Shown here: positions 11,227-23,265 of the stretch, piece by piece
Layout: every line of letters starts with the position of its first letter
Position numbering within the stretch: the stretch's first letter is position 1
Source of the DNA: Cinclus cinclus
Taxonomy: Eukaryota; Chordata; Aves; Passeriformes; Cinclidae
Assembly (NCBI RefSeq): GCF_963662255.1
Contig: NC_085047.1
Location: forward strand, 92,562,259 to 92,626,258
Length of the DNA stretch: 64,000 bases
Direction of reading: 5' to 3'
The notes under the pieces: generated by a model
Database searches by the model: none
The model's input: the letters and a program-made list of their open reading frames with translations, nothing else
Told to the model about the DNA's origin: nothing
Translations under genes and position numbers: made by a program

Positions 11227-14200
11227 AAATGTTACAGTGCACTGTGTTGCGCTTTTCCAGTGTTCTGCCATTGGGTTGTAAAGTTTTTTACTCACTTAGA
11301 CCTCCAGGTGTTCTCTTCTCTTGCCTGACTTGGAGGATTTTCAAACCAACCAGGGATTTCTAAGTAATTCAAACAGGAGGGCAGGCCTGAAGGTCAGTAA
11401 ATTACAGTGTTTGAATGTCCAAGCAAGAAGAGACAGTGAATTGCATAGCTGGAAGTGCATGGAAAATAGAAAGGGATGAAAGTGGTTGATTAGAGAAGTT
11501 GGTGAACTGAGATTGTTGTAACTGAAACGAGAGGTTTTCACTGTCCACATTTCTTGTCAAGACCCCCACACTTGTTTCAAGTCAACTGAGCAGAACCAAA
11601 CACAGCTGTATGGATGTGAATGTGGATAGGCTCATGAATTTTGGTGAATGTGGGCATGCTGCTGTTAGGTACAGTTCATGCTCCTGGAAACCTCTGATAA
11701 GAAAAGGGAAGAAGGCCAGGAAAAAAGTGCCCAGTGTGACAAGAAGTAAGTATTTGTTGAAGTTTAAACGTTTTTTCTTAGAAAGCCAAGTTAAAGATAA
11801 CTTACTTTGCCAATTACTGATTTTATTAACTTTGAGAGTATCCTTAGATATATGGAGAAAGAGACCTGCAATTTGGCAATATACACTGCATACAAAGTAA
11901 TAGCTTGTTTAAAAACACAAATGGTGCTGACTATTATAATGTGAACTGTTTTCCAGATGAAAAGAATGAAAGGGATGTAATTGGAGAAGTATGCAACAGT
12001 GGCTAATATGCTATTATTTGCAAAGAGATATTACAACTTATAATCTTCTTTCATGGGCTTATGTTGTTAGTGTTTAATCAGGCATGTGAGTGTATTCAGG
12101 TGTTAAACCATTCTATTAGCAAGGAAAATTGCACTATTATTTACTGAGCTGTTTGTGATATATTGTTCTTGGCTTTTTTTACTTTCTATTTCTCATCTTT
12201 GTGCAGTTTGTGCAATTGTCCTTTCTACTTTTGTCTTGTAAGATGGCTTGTAAAGTGGCACTAGGGCAAATTAGCCAGGTAATAATAATGGTTTTTGGGT
12301 TTTGTTCTTAATAAGTTGTATGAACTAATTTTGTATCCCATCTTGTTTTTTTTTTTTTTTTAAGGCATTGAACTACAAGATGGTGCCTTGGAGCTTTTAT
12401 CAGCTTTCCATAAAGTTTTTTAAAATACATGAGAACACATAATATAAAAGTAAAAACACGTGGTCCTCTCCATCCTTCTAGCAAAGAGTGAAACAGAAAG
12501 CTTGTGGTGGACTAACTCTGCATGGGTTGAAGGCCAGCAGAGCAATCTGACTGTGGAACTCACCTATCTTAGCTGGGATTTTGTGGAGACATTTTTGGAC
12601 AGGCCAGTTCCAGGAATGCTGTCAAGAGCAGGGAAGGATCAGTGTACCTCTAGAGAAACAGATCCAGGAGTCCATAACATTTCTGGGGGAGTGCTGAGAC
12701 ATAGGGCTGCAGGACCCATGAAATCTTAGCAGCATCCACAAAGGCAGCACAGACAGAGTTCATCTCCTCTGCCCTTATTTCAGATCTTGCCTTGCACAAG
12801 GAAGGATGCAATTAAGAAAACTCTCCAATATTTAATTACTAGGCGCTACCACCAACTACTCCAAGACCGGAAAATCCATTTCCCTTCTTGTACTACTCAT
12901 TTATACTTGTAAACAGCAACACACCCTTGGAGTAAGTTGTAGTGTTGCTGACAGGGGAAGTGGAAGTGAAAATCCACAGGACATGGGTGGCAGAAGGAGC
13001 AGTCTGTGGACACAAGAGTATGCAACTTGTTTATACAACATATAAACATGGGACAGTCCCATTGTATGACAAAGGAAAGAGAAGTGGTGCTACACCCTAT
13101 GGTTAACATGGCAAGATGTAGTTAAGAGTATTTAACCAGTCATTTAGCTTACTTTTCGCCACTATTTTAAAGATCACTTGTTTAATACACAGCACTGGAG
13201 ACTAAAAGGAACTTCCCCTTAAAATTATTTGGTAAAATGGTTTAAAAGTCTGATGGAAAATTAAGGGAGATCTTGATAAATTCATTATAGGGACATTGAG
13301 TCATATACACTAAAATTAATTTTCACTTGAAAAGGGGAATTCACTGGAGGAGGTGGAAAGACTCCTGTCACTTTTGGTGAAGTGAGGAATTCACCCAAAG
13401 GGGACACCCATCTGAAGTGAGTGCTGAACTTAAGAAAATCTTGTGAAGGTGCAATGAGAGCATTGCTGGATAGATGCTTGTGTTTACATCTCAAGGCTTG
13501 GTGTAGAACACTTTTTCAGGGCTGGCCTAAAATCTTTGTTCAATTAAAACTTTTCAGTGGAGAACAGGATCTTGATATTTCCCCTACCACAGTGATTTCA
13601 GATCAGATTCTGGATCTGGATTCTGGCCAGAATATATATTCTGTCCAGAAAATAAAATGTGTTGGATTGGCTGGATCACATGAAGTCTGGGGCTATGGCT
13701 CAGTAGGTGAAGTCAGGATGCCCCACTACAGAGCCCCAGGCCAAATACAGTCGTGTTCTGACCACAGTGGAAAGAAGCCTTCAAGACTATGAGTTTTGGC
13801 TATTTATGTCTGAAAAGGCAATATTTTGAGGCAAAAGAGAAAATGTGGTAGAGTATGTTGTTATGGGAAGCGTTTTAATAGAGTGAGATTAAAACAATCT
13901 TGAAAATTAATTTGTATGAATTTCAAAATTGCCTTTGCTGACAGAGCTCTGTCCTCATCTACTTTACTAATAAAATCTACTGAAATGCAGGTATTTTCAG
14001 AAGCAACTGCAGTATTCTTTATAAACTTTAGGTGTCTTTGCTAAACCTCTGTTCTGTCAAAAGTGATCCTAATTATCTGACATTTAATGTCATCCATCAG
14101 ACCAATTTTTCATTCTTCGCATGCTGTTTCAAGAACTCTGATCCTTAATTTAATTAATGAATCACTGTTTCCTGAGTTATTAGCTGCATCTGTTCCTCTT

Positions 14201-14303
14201 CACTTTTAAAAACTTTTGCAATATTTTTTCACTTGTCTCCTTGAAAATAAATACAGAAAATTTGTTGAGATGCTCAAAAGAGCTGTTGTTTTCAAGCCAT
14301 TCT
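11227..14303. other. Unique DNA, no gene seen
   Basis: AT-rich with short frames only; the longest, of 123 codons at 13421-13792, resembles nothing I know. A GTAAGT donor-like string occurs near 11745, and a run of about 17 T residues near 12345. I see no repeat family. Confidence 0.45.
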
Positions 14304-14531
14304 CCCTTCCCTTCCCTTCCCTTCCCTTCCCTTCCCTTCCCTTCCCTTCCCTTCCCTTCCCTTCCCTTCCCTTCCCTTCCCTTCCCTTCCCTTCCCTTCC
14401 CTTCCCTTCCCTTCCCTTCCCTTCCCTTCCCTTCCCTTCCCTTCCCTTCCCTTCCCTTCCCTTCCCTTCCCTTCCCTTCCCTTCCCTTCCCTTCCCTTCC
14501 CTTCCCTTCCCTTCCCTTCCCTTCCCTTCCC
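14304..14531. repeat. Perfect (CCCTT)n pentanucleotide array, about 45 units
   Basis: An uninterrupted array of 228 bases, equal to 45 full CCCTT units plus CCC, with no substitution along its whole length. The minus strand is a pure-purine AAGGG repeat with a GGG run every five bases, so it can in principle fold into G-quadruplexes; the tract can also form a purine-pyrimidine triplex. The open frames on both strands here (Ser-Leu-Pro-Phe-Pro and Gly-Arg-Glu-Gly-Lys repeats) are products of the repeat. Absence of any mismatch suggests recent expansion or ongoing length change. Confidence 0.99.
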
Positions 14532-15899
14532 CATGGGATGTGACTCCTTTAATGCTCTCGAGGCATCTATGGAGTAAGTTGCAATCAATTTTATCTGTGG
14601 TTTATCTTCTAAAGGCATCGGTGCACCTATGAAATCCGAGAACATTTTGACATCCAGCGTTTTAACTCCTATTACAGCTAATTAATTCATGCCTGTGAAG
14701 CACTTTGAAATTACAAAAACACTTACTTAATGTTGTTCTTTTTTATGGTTTACTAATCTTAGCTCACACGAACTTTTGAATTAGAGAGTTTCTCTCTTTG
14801 TAATCTAAAATCCATCTTATCAAAGATTGACAAGTTGTTTCCACTTTTCAGAACATGCCTTCTCAGTTTTGGCTTGGCTCTGCTATTCACTGAATGACAT
14901 GAAAGCACCATGAAGGCGTGAGATCACCAAAGTCAGCAGGGACCAAGAGTCCAGTCCATACAGAAAATGTCACCTCTGCCATGACTGGACTGCTAAAGTG
15001 GACACAAGAGAGATTTTAGAAGTTTGTATGAAGGACCCAAGCTTAACTTCACACTTTTGGGTCTGGTCCAGCTTCCTGCATCGTGAGGCAAGAGCCAAAC
15101 TCAGCCACCTGAGGCTGCCATCTGCACGGAGGGAGCTGGAGTCAGGGGAAATGTGTTGGGATTTACAGGGGATTTACTCCTGGTCTAACTGTGCTTAGAA
15201 AATAACACTTTACTGTGGCTTGGGCAAACAGAATTTTCATCCAGAATTTCCAAACACTCTACTTTTACTGAGGGCTTAAGGAGGTGCCACAGATCAACAT
15301 ATCTGCAAAAAATTACTTTGCAGGAGTAAGGCTGAGCTTTTGATTAATGTAAGGCAGGGACCTAAAACCACAATAACTTTAATCCAAAAGATGTGGCTTC
15401 CTTTCAAACTGGTTTCCTGAGCTGTGGTTCCAGGGGATATCAAAGTGAAGGTGGTGGGAAGAAAGAGGACATTGTGCTTAGGTCTTACCCCTGACGTAGC
15501 ACAGGACATGGCTACACTGGCACTTGAGAGCATGTGAGCATTCATGTAGAGGCTGGCTCAGGCAAGGCTGCAATGAACAGACACTTCCCAAAAACATGTT
15601 GAGAAATCATCTTAATTGTGTCCATTGTTAAAATAGGTGGTTTTACCTTAAGCAGTGATATTATTATTATTATTTGTTATGCATATTATCATACTGCCTA
15701 CTTGCACTTGTATGTTATTTGAAAGTTAATTATACCTCTCATCCTTTCATCGTCTCCACTAATTTTCAATTTTAATGCATTAATGTGTTATTCTTGTATG
15801 ACATGTATCCTAGATGCAGGAATAAAAATTAAATTGAAATCTTAGGTAAAAAGAAGGTTCATCTCAGTTAATTAATATTTACCTCCAGCAGAACACTGA
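14532..15899. other. Unique AT-rich DNA, no gene seen
   Basis: No frame above 85 codons outside the repeat edge and no recognised repeat. Short ATT-rich runs occur near 15660. Confidence 0.45.
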
Positions 15900-16855
15900 C
15901 TAATTACACTGGTGCTGTAGTGGGGAGAGACCTGTATGAAGCTGGTTGCCCATTATCTGCCCAGCCTAAGGAGCAATCCCAGCCCCTGTGAGCAGATGAG
16001 AGTCCTTGAGAGGCTCCCAGCTGCAGCAGGGAAAGCACAGATGCTTTCTCCCTCTGTACCGTGCTGCTGAGGAACCAGAGCAGAGCTGGCACCAGCAGCA
16101 GGAGACAAACAGCCCAGGGTGGTGAGTAGGCAGATTTTGTGTGGTGCCCTGCAGCACCAGAGAAGGGTGAGCACCTTTCTGCTCCTGCCTGTCCCTCTGC
16201 CTGGGCTGCAGTGTGTACTGGTGCTGGGGAGGTGCGTGTGGCACCTCAGCTCTGGAGATTCACAGCATCTCTTGTGGGGATTTGCTTCTCTTGGGGGGAC
16301 TTTGTGCCCTGGATCCAAATGAGTGGCTACCGATGTGCTTTCCTCTTAGGCTGAGGATGGATATCACAGACTGGCTCCTTTCAACAGGTTATTGAGGAAA
16401 TGTAATAAATGGCACCTGCCAGCACATCCTGGAATCCCTCAGTTGGGCCTGACCCCAATTACCTTAAGGTAAATGGGGTTCTCTTATCACTGGGAAGGAG
16501 TGGTAGGATGGGGAGTGCTGGTGCCACAGGCTGCATGACAGCTCTGCTCATCTGGCTGCTGTGGTTCTCAAGCATCACAACACAGCAGCCCTGTGGTGCT
16601 TGCTGGTCTTACCAAGGTCTGTGGATAAAGAGCTCAGTGGTGGCCCCGGGAACAGGGTGTTCCTTGTGCAGATTGTGAGTGCTGCTGAGAAGGTGACTGG
16701 CATTAGGAGAAGACCTGAGTCCACAGCTGTGGGATTCCCACAGCCAGAACAGGAGGACATGGCTGCAGTCCTAACCTACATTCTGTTGGCAGTGCTGGGA
16801 TGGGGGTTCCTTCCCCCATGTATGTGCCTCCATGAGAACCAGGCCATGTAATCAT
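15900..16855. other. GC-richer stretch of unknown nature
   Basis: GC content is visibly higher than in the flanks and several overlapping frames are open on both strands (up to 121 codons). The frames conflict with one another and none resembles a known protein. The elevated GC, with few CpG, could reflect an old, unrecognised repeat or a non-coding exon. An A-rich run follows at 16869. Confidence 0.3.
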
Positions 16856-19251
16856 CATGCAGCCAAAACAAAAAAAAAAAAATCACATTATTTTCCATGC
16901 AAAGGACCATGCTATATGTACCTCAAGCACGTTTTCTGTCTTGATGGCCAAACAAACTCATGGGATTGAGTAGGCATTTTTTCTCTAAATCACTTTTGGC
17001 AGATCTTTTCATTAATCATTGCTGATCTGAACAGTTTGATTTACTGAAGTATGTAAAGCATGAGCCCAGTGGCTGACTTAGTTATGGAGTCACCACTTAG
17101 TCCAGAGGTTAAATGCAAAGTTGTATTGCACGCAGAGTATTGCTAAAATAACCCCAGGCTTTTAGTTTTGATTTCCACTTTATTGATTTGCACTAGGTAA
17201 ATTTAATTCCAAATACTAGAGATGGCTGAGATAGTCATTCAATTTTGTTATTGTAGTGAAGAAACCATTAGGAAAATGGAGTAGTAAAGGTCACAGTAAT
17301 CTTTTCTGGAATGAAGAACCAATATTATTCAGAGGTCATATTTGTACCAAAAAGTCTACAACACTCTCACTATGTCATTATTTAAGCGTTTACACAGTTT
17401 CATTGATATACAACAATTGTGACACATGACATTGCTCAACAGAAAATAGAAAAGTGTGAAAGAACTTATTTCTTTCCACTCATGGGCTGTGAATTTCCCA
17501 TGTTATGCAAGCAATTTCCAGTGTTATCCTGCTTGCACTCCTGACTTTACTCTGTTGTGGCTCTTGTCAACTGCAAGCTTCTCTTTGATCTCAGACATAT
17601 TTACAGGCATGGTGTTGACATGTGTTACAAGAATGTGTTAAAAAAAGGGGACTGATGAGTTCTGGGTTTCCTCCTGACTCTTCTGCAGAAGAGTCCTTGC
17701 ATAACTCCAGGTAAGTCCTATGGAGGCTTTGTTCCTTCATTGGCCAAAACAGGGCTAGCAAAGCACCTATGTTTCCTGAGGCTGAGGTAAACATAATCTT
17801 TTTCTAAATAGAAGTATGTGTGAACTAAAAACACAAAATAAATATCTGTGACTACACTTCTTCCTTCTTTTAAGACATGGAGTTATCACTAAGTCTATAA
17901 TTTTAATTCTTATGTGGCTTTATTGTCCTGGGTGAGCATCAGAGCTAATGTCTATTTACATAATACAAAATGACATATGTTGAGGATTTCACTTTCTGCT
18001 TACCATCCTGCCCACCATCCCTTCCACCCTTACATCTCACAAGACTGTCCCTGTTTGATTCATATACTGTATCTTTCTTAAATGGAAAAATGGGCATAAA
18101 AGAAAATATTCTACAAAGGTCTGATAAGAAATTTTCCCAGGATTTGTATGAGTGCCAATATCAATTGCCTAAAGTGTGTGAAGAAATATGCTTTCCTAAA
18201 ATTTCCTCAGAAGTGGACTAAACCTATGGCATAATTTATGTGCTCATTTCTTCAGTTGCTCTACTGAATAAAGGTAAACGTATTTTTTATTATATCAATA
18301 CATTTGAATTAAAAACATATTGCATTAAATTTTCTGGTTTAGATTTTAAGCCCTTCTGTGCCTTTGGTGTGCCAGTGATTTTCAAATGTTACTTTGTCTG
18401 AAATACACAGTAAGATGGAAAATGGCTTCAGAATCCTGGATTAGCTGTCACTAATGGCATAAGTCTGTCAATAGCAGCCAGTAAATGCAGGAGACTGACT
18501 TTCTCCTCTTATATTTATTTATAACTGCCATTTCAGAATAGCAATAAGACACTGCAGGCCATGCATTTTGAAGGGATTATTGCACTTCTCTTATGACCTG
18601 CCCTTTAGCCTTGTGTCTTATAACACCTCCTGAGGAGTTCAGTAGTAGTCCAGAAATGACAGCATGCTGTGTCCTATAGCTTCAATATATTTAGCTTGAT
18701 CATATGGAAAAATAATGACAAAGTAGGAGAATGTGCAAGAAACCCACCCCAGCTATTGCATTCTTTTTCCATTCTTTCTAAACCAACTTACAAGTGAAAT
18801 AATTTGCAGGTTGCCAACTGTTTGTTAAAATGTACATGAAACATGGAAGAATTGTTTCCCTGTTACGGTTATGGTGTCTTGCAGTATATATGAAATACCA
18901 ACCTTTTAGTACAGTTTGGATTGTTGTGTAATATAGAAATAAAGCTAAATTCTTAAAAGGGTTAAACAGCTCCATTCTGCCTTAAATTACCACTGTCATT
19001 CAATTCATTAGATGAGTTTATGGAGTTACAATATGTCTGTAATTTATAGCCTGCTTACTGACAAAGCTTAATGCTAACATATGCCTAATTTGCCAAGGTT
19101 ATCTCAAGCCCCATTCATCTCCCCCACTAACAATATGCTGCTGATTCCATGCTTCATGGATGAGGTACATGTGGTTTCATATTTAGTGCTATCAATCACA
19201 AGTAATTGCCTCCAGCTCCCCGCCTCAGTGTTCAAAGTGATTTCTCTTCAG
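16856..19251. other. Unique AT-rich DNA, no gene seen
   Basis: Short frames only and no recognised repeat family. Stretches near 18.2-18.6 kb are strongly AT-rich. Confidence 0.45.
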
Positions 19252-19463
19252 CCTGCGAGGTTTGATGAAAAGGGAGCATGTGTAGCCAGAGGAGGGCATC
19301 CTTCTCCAGCCTTAGCAACTGCGGGCCCCAAGCAGCTGGAAATCAGAGAGCAGCAGCGGCTGGTATTTCCAAACTTTTCTCTTCTGGAGCACAGGCTTTC
19401 GGCAGTCAGGAAAGTGCACTCCTGGGTATGTGATTGTGCAGCAGTGGCCATTGTCTGTGGGAG
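19252..19463 (+). other. Open segment bounded by splice-like sites (weak exon candidate)
   Basis: A pyrimidine-rich acceptor (gatttctcttcag) ends at 19251, and a good donor (GAG followed by GTGAGT) begins at 19464. The 212 bases between them are open in one plus-strand frame and are richer in GC than the flanks. The predicted peptide is not recognised, and the minus strand is also open over most of the segment, which weakens the coding case. It could be a non-coding RNA exon or a coincidence. Confidence 0.12.
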
Positions 19464-20705
19464 GTGAGTCGGCTTCTAGAGTGCTGCCCTTGGGATTTCT
19501 CTGTTCATCCAACTGATCTGGGACACCTCCAGCCCAGGTCCCTGTGCCCCAGACCACAGCCTGAGGATGTACCACTCTGTCCTCAGCCCGGTTGCACTGA
19601 CAGGTGAGATGTGGTAGGACCAGAGGCTGCCAGAGGAGATTGCAGTACACATCTGTATTTTCAGTATCAACCGAGTCTTCTCAGTGGGATTGCCATACCA
19701 ACAACAAACTGTACCTTATATAGCATAAGAGTTTAAAATTGGGAGAGTTGCAGTTCTACCAACTTGTAAACCTGTGCCCAGCTTTGTTTCTGGGAAAGGT
19801 CCTGTTGGTTTGTTTTGCAGAAGTGTGTACAATATCCAGATCTGAGAGTGACTAAATCACAGTTCCCTGTTCTCTTCCTCTTTGTCTGCTAGGTGTTATT
19901 TTCTGCAACTTCACGTTGAATTATAATGGCCCCTTTTATCTGCATGTACTTACCCCTCTCCCTGTTCAGTTAAACTGTTTTGGTATGCGTGTGTTCACCC
20001 TTGAAGGTGGACACTGACTGGAAAATTCAGCTGTAGTGTCCGATCCTGAACTGTTTATGCAGAATCTTATTGGAAGTCATGGGCATTGCTTACAGCCCAT
20101 ATGAGTACTAACATTTGTATTTATAGCACGTGGATAAAAATTTCAATTTTATGAATGCGAACAAACACTCACACACACACACAGAGTCTGTCGAATTCAC
20201 TGCTGAGCCATGCAGTTATGTAGCTTCCTGAGCCTTCAGATACATTCCAGACATCTCTTAGATCACATTAGAAAACACAGAGAATGAGTTAATAAATATA
20301 TTTTGCCTAAAATATATCTCCCACTTCATTCTGGGATCCAACAAAAAAAGAGTATCAAGGAAAAAGTTTCCTCTTGGAACTCTGCTTTCAAGCAGCTGTA
20401 ATCTCAGATTTGTTGAAGATGTTGTTGTGCTTGATATTCTAAAACTTCCCCAGAATAATGGGGGCTGTTTGGCAGACCCAGTGAAACTCTCTGTTCATGT
20501 TAAGTGACTGTGATCTGCTGTACTGAAAGAAATGACTGCAGCTAAAACAATCCTGAATGGATGAACAGATGTATAGGATTAAAACCAGAGTGATATTCAT
20601 TAGTTTCACTGCATAGGAATACCATAAATTTCAAGTCCACTAGGAAAACAAAAGGTATTCTGGAAAAAAAATAAAGTTTGTTTAAAGAAATAGCTGCTGT
20701 TAATT
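19464..20705. other. Unique DNA, no gene seen
   Basis: The first 200 bases stay moderately GC-rich, then the sequence becomes AT-rich. It contains a short CA run near 20.17 kb. No recognised gene or repeat family. Confidence 0.4.
20166..20184. repeat. Short (CA)n run
   Basis: About nine CA/AC units with one interruption. Confidence 0.8.
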
Positions 20706-20775
20706 TTGGTTGTTTTTTGTTTGTTTGTTTGTTTTTTGTTTGTTTTTTTGTTTTTTGTTTTTTGGTTTTTTTTGA
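20706..20775. repeat. T-rich (TTTG)n low-complexity tract
   Basis: A run of TTTG and T(6-8)G units about 70 bases long. It resembles the mirror of an A-rich retroposon tail, but I recognise no adjoining element. Confidence 0.85.
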
Positions 20776-21639
20776 GAATTGAAAATCACTATCCTGTAAG
20801 GAAGTGACAGCTGAAAAAGAGTGAAAAAAAAGTCTTAGTTTCTATTAGGGTTTTTTCCTTTGTTTCTGTGCTGTGCCAGAGCTCAGGGATGTGCCACGAA
20901 AGGATAGCAGTCATGGACCTCACATACATGTACTTCAAAAAGAGCTAACTCCTGTGGCAATCAGAAAAACTGCTGCACTTGCACTTGCAGAAGAAAAGCC
21001 TAACTCTGTGGCTGTGTGGTTGATTGTGGTTATGCTTGTTATGAACTCACATCTGGGTGAAATTTAAAACCGTGATTCTTGCTTGCACTTATAAAAGATT
21101 TTATTTCTTAAGAGTTTGATAGGATAAAATCAAAGAATCTGATAAAAATTTGTATCCATTTTACTGTCTGGCCTCAGATAAAAGGTCAATTTTATTTTTA
21201 TTGTACAGGTCTAAATTTTTAGGTGTGTTTTTCAGTGAAATCAGGTGAGTAACAGAAATTTATGTAACAGTTTTTAATATAATTTGTTGAATATGACTTA
21301 CAATTTAAAAGTGCTGCACTGTATAGATACAAAATAAATTCCATTCAAGGAATTCAACATAATCAATTCAATAGCTATTCTTTACCAGAGGGATTGGATT
21401 TTTTTTTTTCTCTATTAGGAATATCTGAAATAAACATCAAAACGAATCAGAGAATTCATAGAAAACGTGTGAAATGGAAGAGTTTTAAGTTGTTTTTCAA
21501 CACAAGCGTTGTGAGGTTTCAAGAAGATACACGTTTATCTAAACACAACTTAGGCACACTAGCCAATAAAATAAGTATTCAGAAAGCTTATCTTTTTGTT
21601 TTAAAGATTGTTTCTTAAATCAGCGGCTGGAAGGAAATG
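20776..21639. other. Unique AT-rich DNA, no gene seen
   Basis: Frames of at most 74 codons, unrecognised. No repeat family identified. Confidence 0.4.
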
Positions 21640-22110
21640 TCTTTGTGAATCTTTGCATACATTCCAAAGGGCTCTAAGGCTAAGTGGCTGCACTGTGCAT
21701 AGCGTCTGCTGACTTCCCATTCCGAGCCCCTCTGGCAGGCGGGGGGTGGAGGGGTGCTGTGCTGTGGTTTGTGGGAATAGGCTCTTTCAGTTCTGCTTTA
21801 TTACATGGCTAATTAACCAAGGTCGCCGAGCTCTTTTATAAGCCTACCAATAGAGACATCACTGGTGCTTTAACAGATCTATTTATTATATTGCATGCCC
21901 TGATAATATGACATTGATTTTAAAAAAATATATGGGGCAGCATTTACCTGGAGCATTGTATAAACATGCAAATATGGGAAACAAAAAGAAAACCCTGAAA
22001 TAATAGGCAATACACTGTTTTCACATGTTTAATCTTAAAACCATTTATTTCCGATATTATTGCACGATGGTTTGATGTAAAATATAAACAACCGGAATTT
22101 ACAAGCTGCT
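21640..22110. promoter_or_regulatory. Candidate conserved non-coding element
   Basis: A GC-rich segment containing a G-rich patch at 21735-21760 passes into a stretch dense in developmental transcription-factor-like sites: GGCTAATTAACC near 21808, several TTTATTA/ATTTAT strings, and ATGCAAAT near 21967, an octamer-like motif. There are no open frames. The pattern resembles conserved enhancers in vertebrate gene deserts. This is judged by appearance only, because I cannot compare species. Confidence 0.25.
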
Positions 22111-22987
22111 ACGTTAATGTGTCACAATAATAACCTGACTTACCTGTGACAAAGGATCTTCAGGAGACTGCCACTCTGTGTAAAAATTATGGAATGTCTG
22201 GCAGTGAACAACTGGTGAGTAAGACAAAGTCTGCACATCAGGATTATTCACCAGGCTAAAATAAACCCGTGTCCCTGAAATTGATGTGAATGCACAATAG
22301 GTCTCCTCACTGCTGGCTCTGCACTGAGCCATCTTGCAATGTGTTGTCACCCTCATTTAAGCAGCTAAGGGCTCTCTTAAAACTAGTGAGAGCATTTCTG
22401 TTCTCTGCACCAAAATTTCATGTCAGAGTCCTCCTCAGGCTGTTGTATCCTTATTCCTGAGCCATCCCTGCCTGTGAACACAGGTGTGTGACATCGTCCC
22501 CGTGTGAATGACAGGTGCAGCACTTCCCAGGGGAGCTTTGGCAACAGCTCATCAGCCCCACAACACCCAGCTTGTACCTTCCTCTGACCTGCAGCAGCTG
22601 TGCACTGCTCCCTTCTCATCTGCCAAGAGCAGCTCATGGAAGCACAGCAGTACCCTGAACATCAGCAGGGTGTTTTGTGCCCCTGCTTTGTGCCAGCCTC
22701 TCCTCAGACATGGGATGAGATGCAGCTCCTGTGTCTGAGACTGGGAGTGGATCCTGCATGTGGGGCGATCCATAATGGAGCATGTTTGTCCATGACTATG
22801 TAGATATGACAATGTGTCTCAAAAGTCCCATCCAGAGGTTACCTGGTGGGTTTGATCCCCACAGTGCTACAGACTTGAACTGAAATGATACCAAGATGAT
22901 CTTTAGAAAGGTGGGAAATGTGCAATCCGAACTTGAGTGATGGTGTGGGGAGCAGTCTGAACAGTCATATGTGGGAAATGCCAGCAG
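22111..22987. other. Unique DNA, no gene seen
   Basis: Moderate GC content with several overlapping short frames on both strands between 22.4 and 22.8 kb. None is recognised, and opposite-strand overlap argues against coding. Confidence 0.4.
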
Positions 22988-23265
22988 GCACTTCACAGAA
23001 TCAGAGTCACAAAGTCACAGGGTATGTTAGGTTGGAGGGACAGTGGGCCATCTGGTACAACCCCATTGCTTAAACAAAATCCCCAGATGGTTCTTGAAAA
23101 TCTCCAGTGTTCAGTCACCTGCACAGTAAAGTTCTTCCTCAAATTCAGGTGGAGTTTTCTGTGCATCAGTTTCTTCCCGTTTGCCCCTTCTCCTATTACC
23201 TGGCACCACAGAGAAGAGCCTGCTGTAGTGTTGTATCCCTGTAGGGCTCTGCTTTATCTAGGAGA
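22988..23265 (-). mobile_element. CR1 LINE fragment, minus strand
   Basis: On the plus strand the segment begins with 'cacagaatcagagtcacaaa', then 'ggttggagggacagtgggcc', a block matching the reverse of the CR1 3' end. It continues through 'aagttcttcctcaaattcag' and 'tctcctattacctggcacca'. The terminal attctatga repeat is eroded. Divergence is moderate. Confidence 0.85.

Noticed and set aside
14216..14645. Ser-Leu-Pro-Phe-Pro and Gly-Arg-Glu-Gly-Lys repeat proteins
   Set aside because: Direct translation of the CCCTT array on both strands; no coding context.
15900..16855. GC-richer block as an LTR or coding exon
   Set aside because: No TG...CA termini, target duplication, poly(A) signal or recognised peptide could be found, so it is left as unknown.
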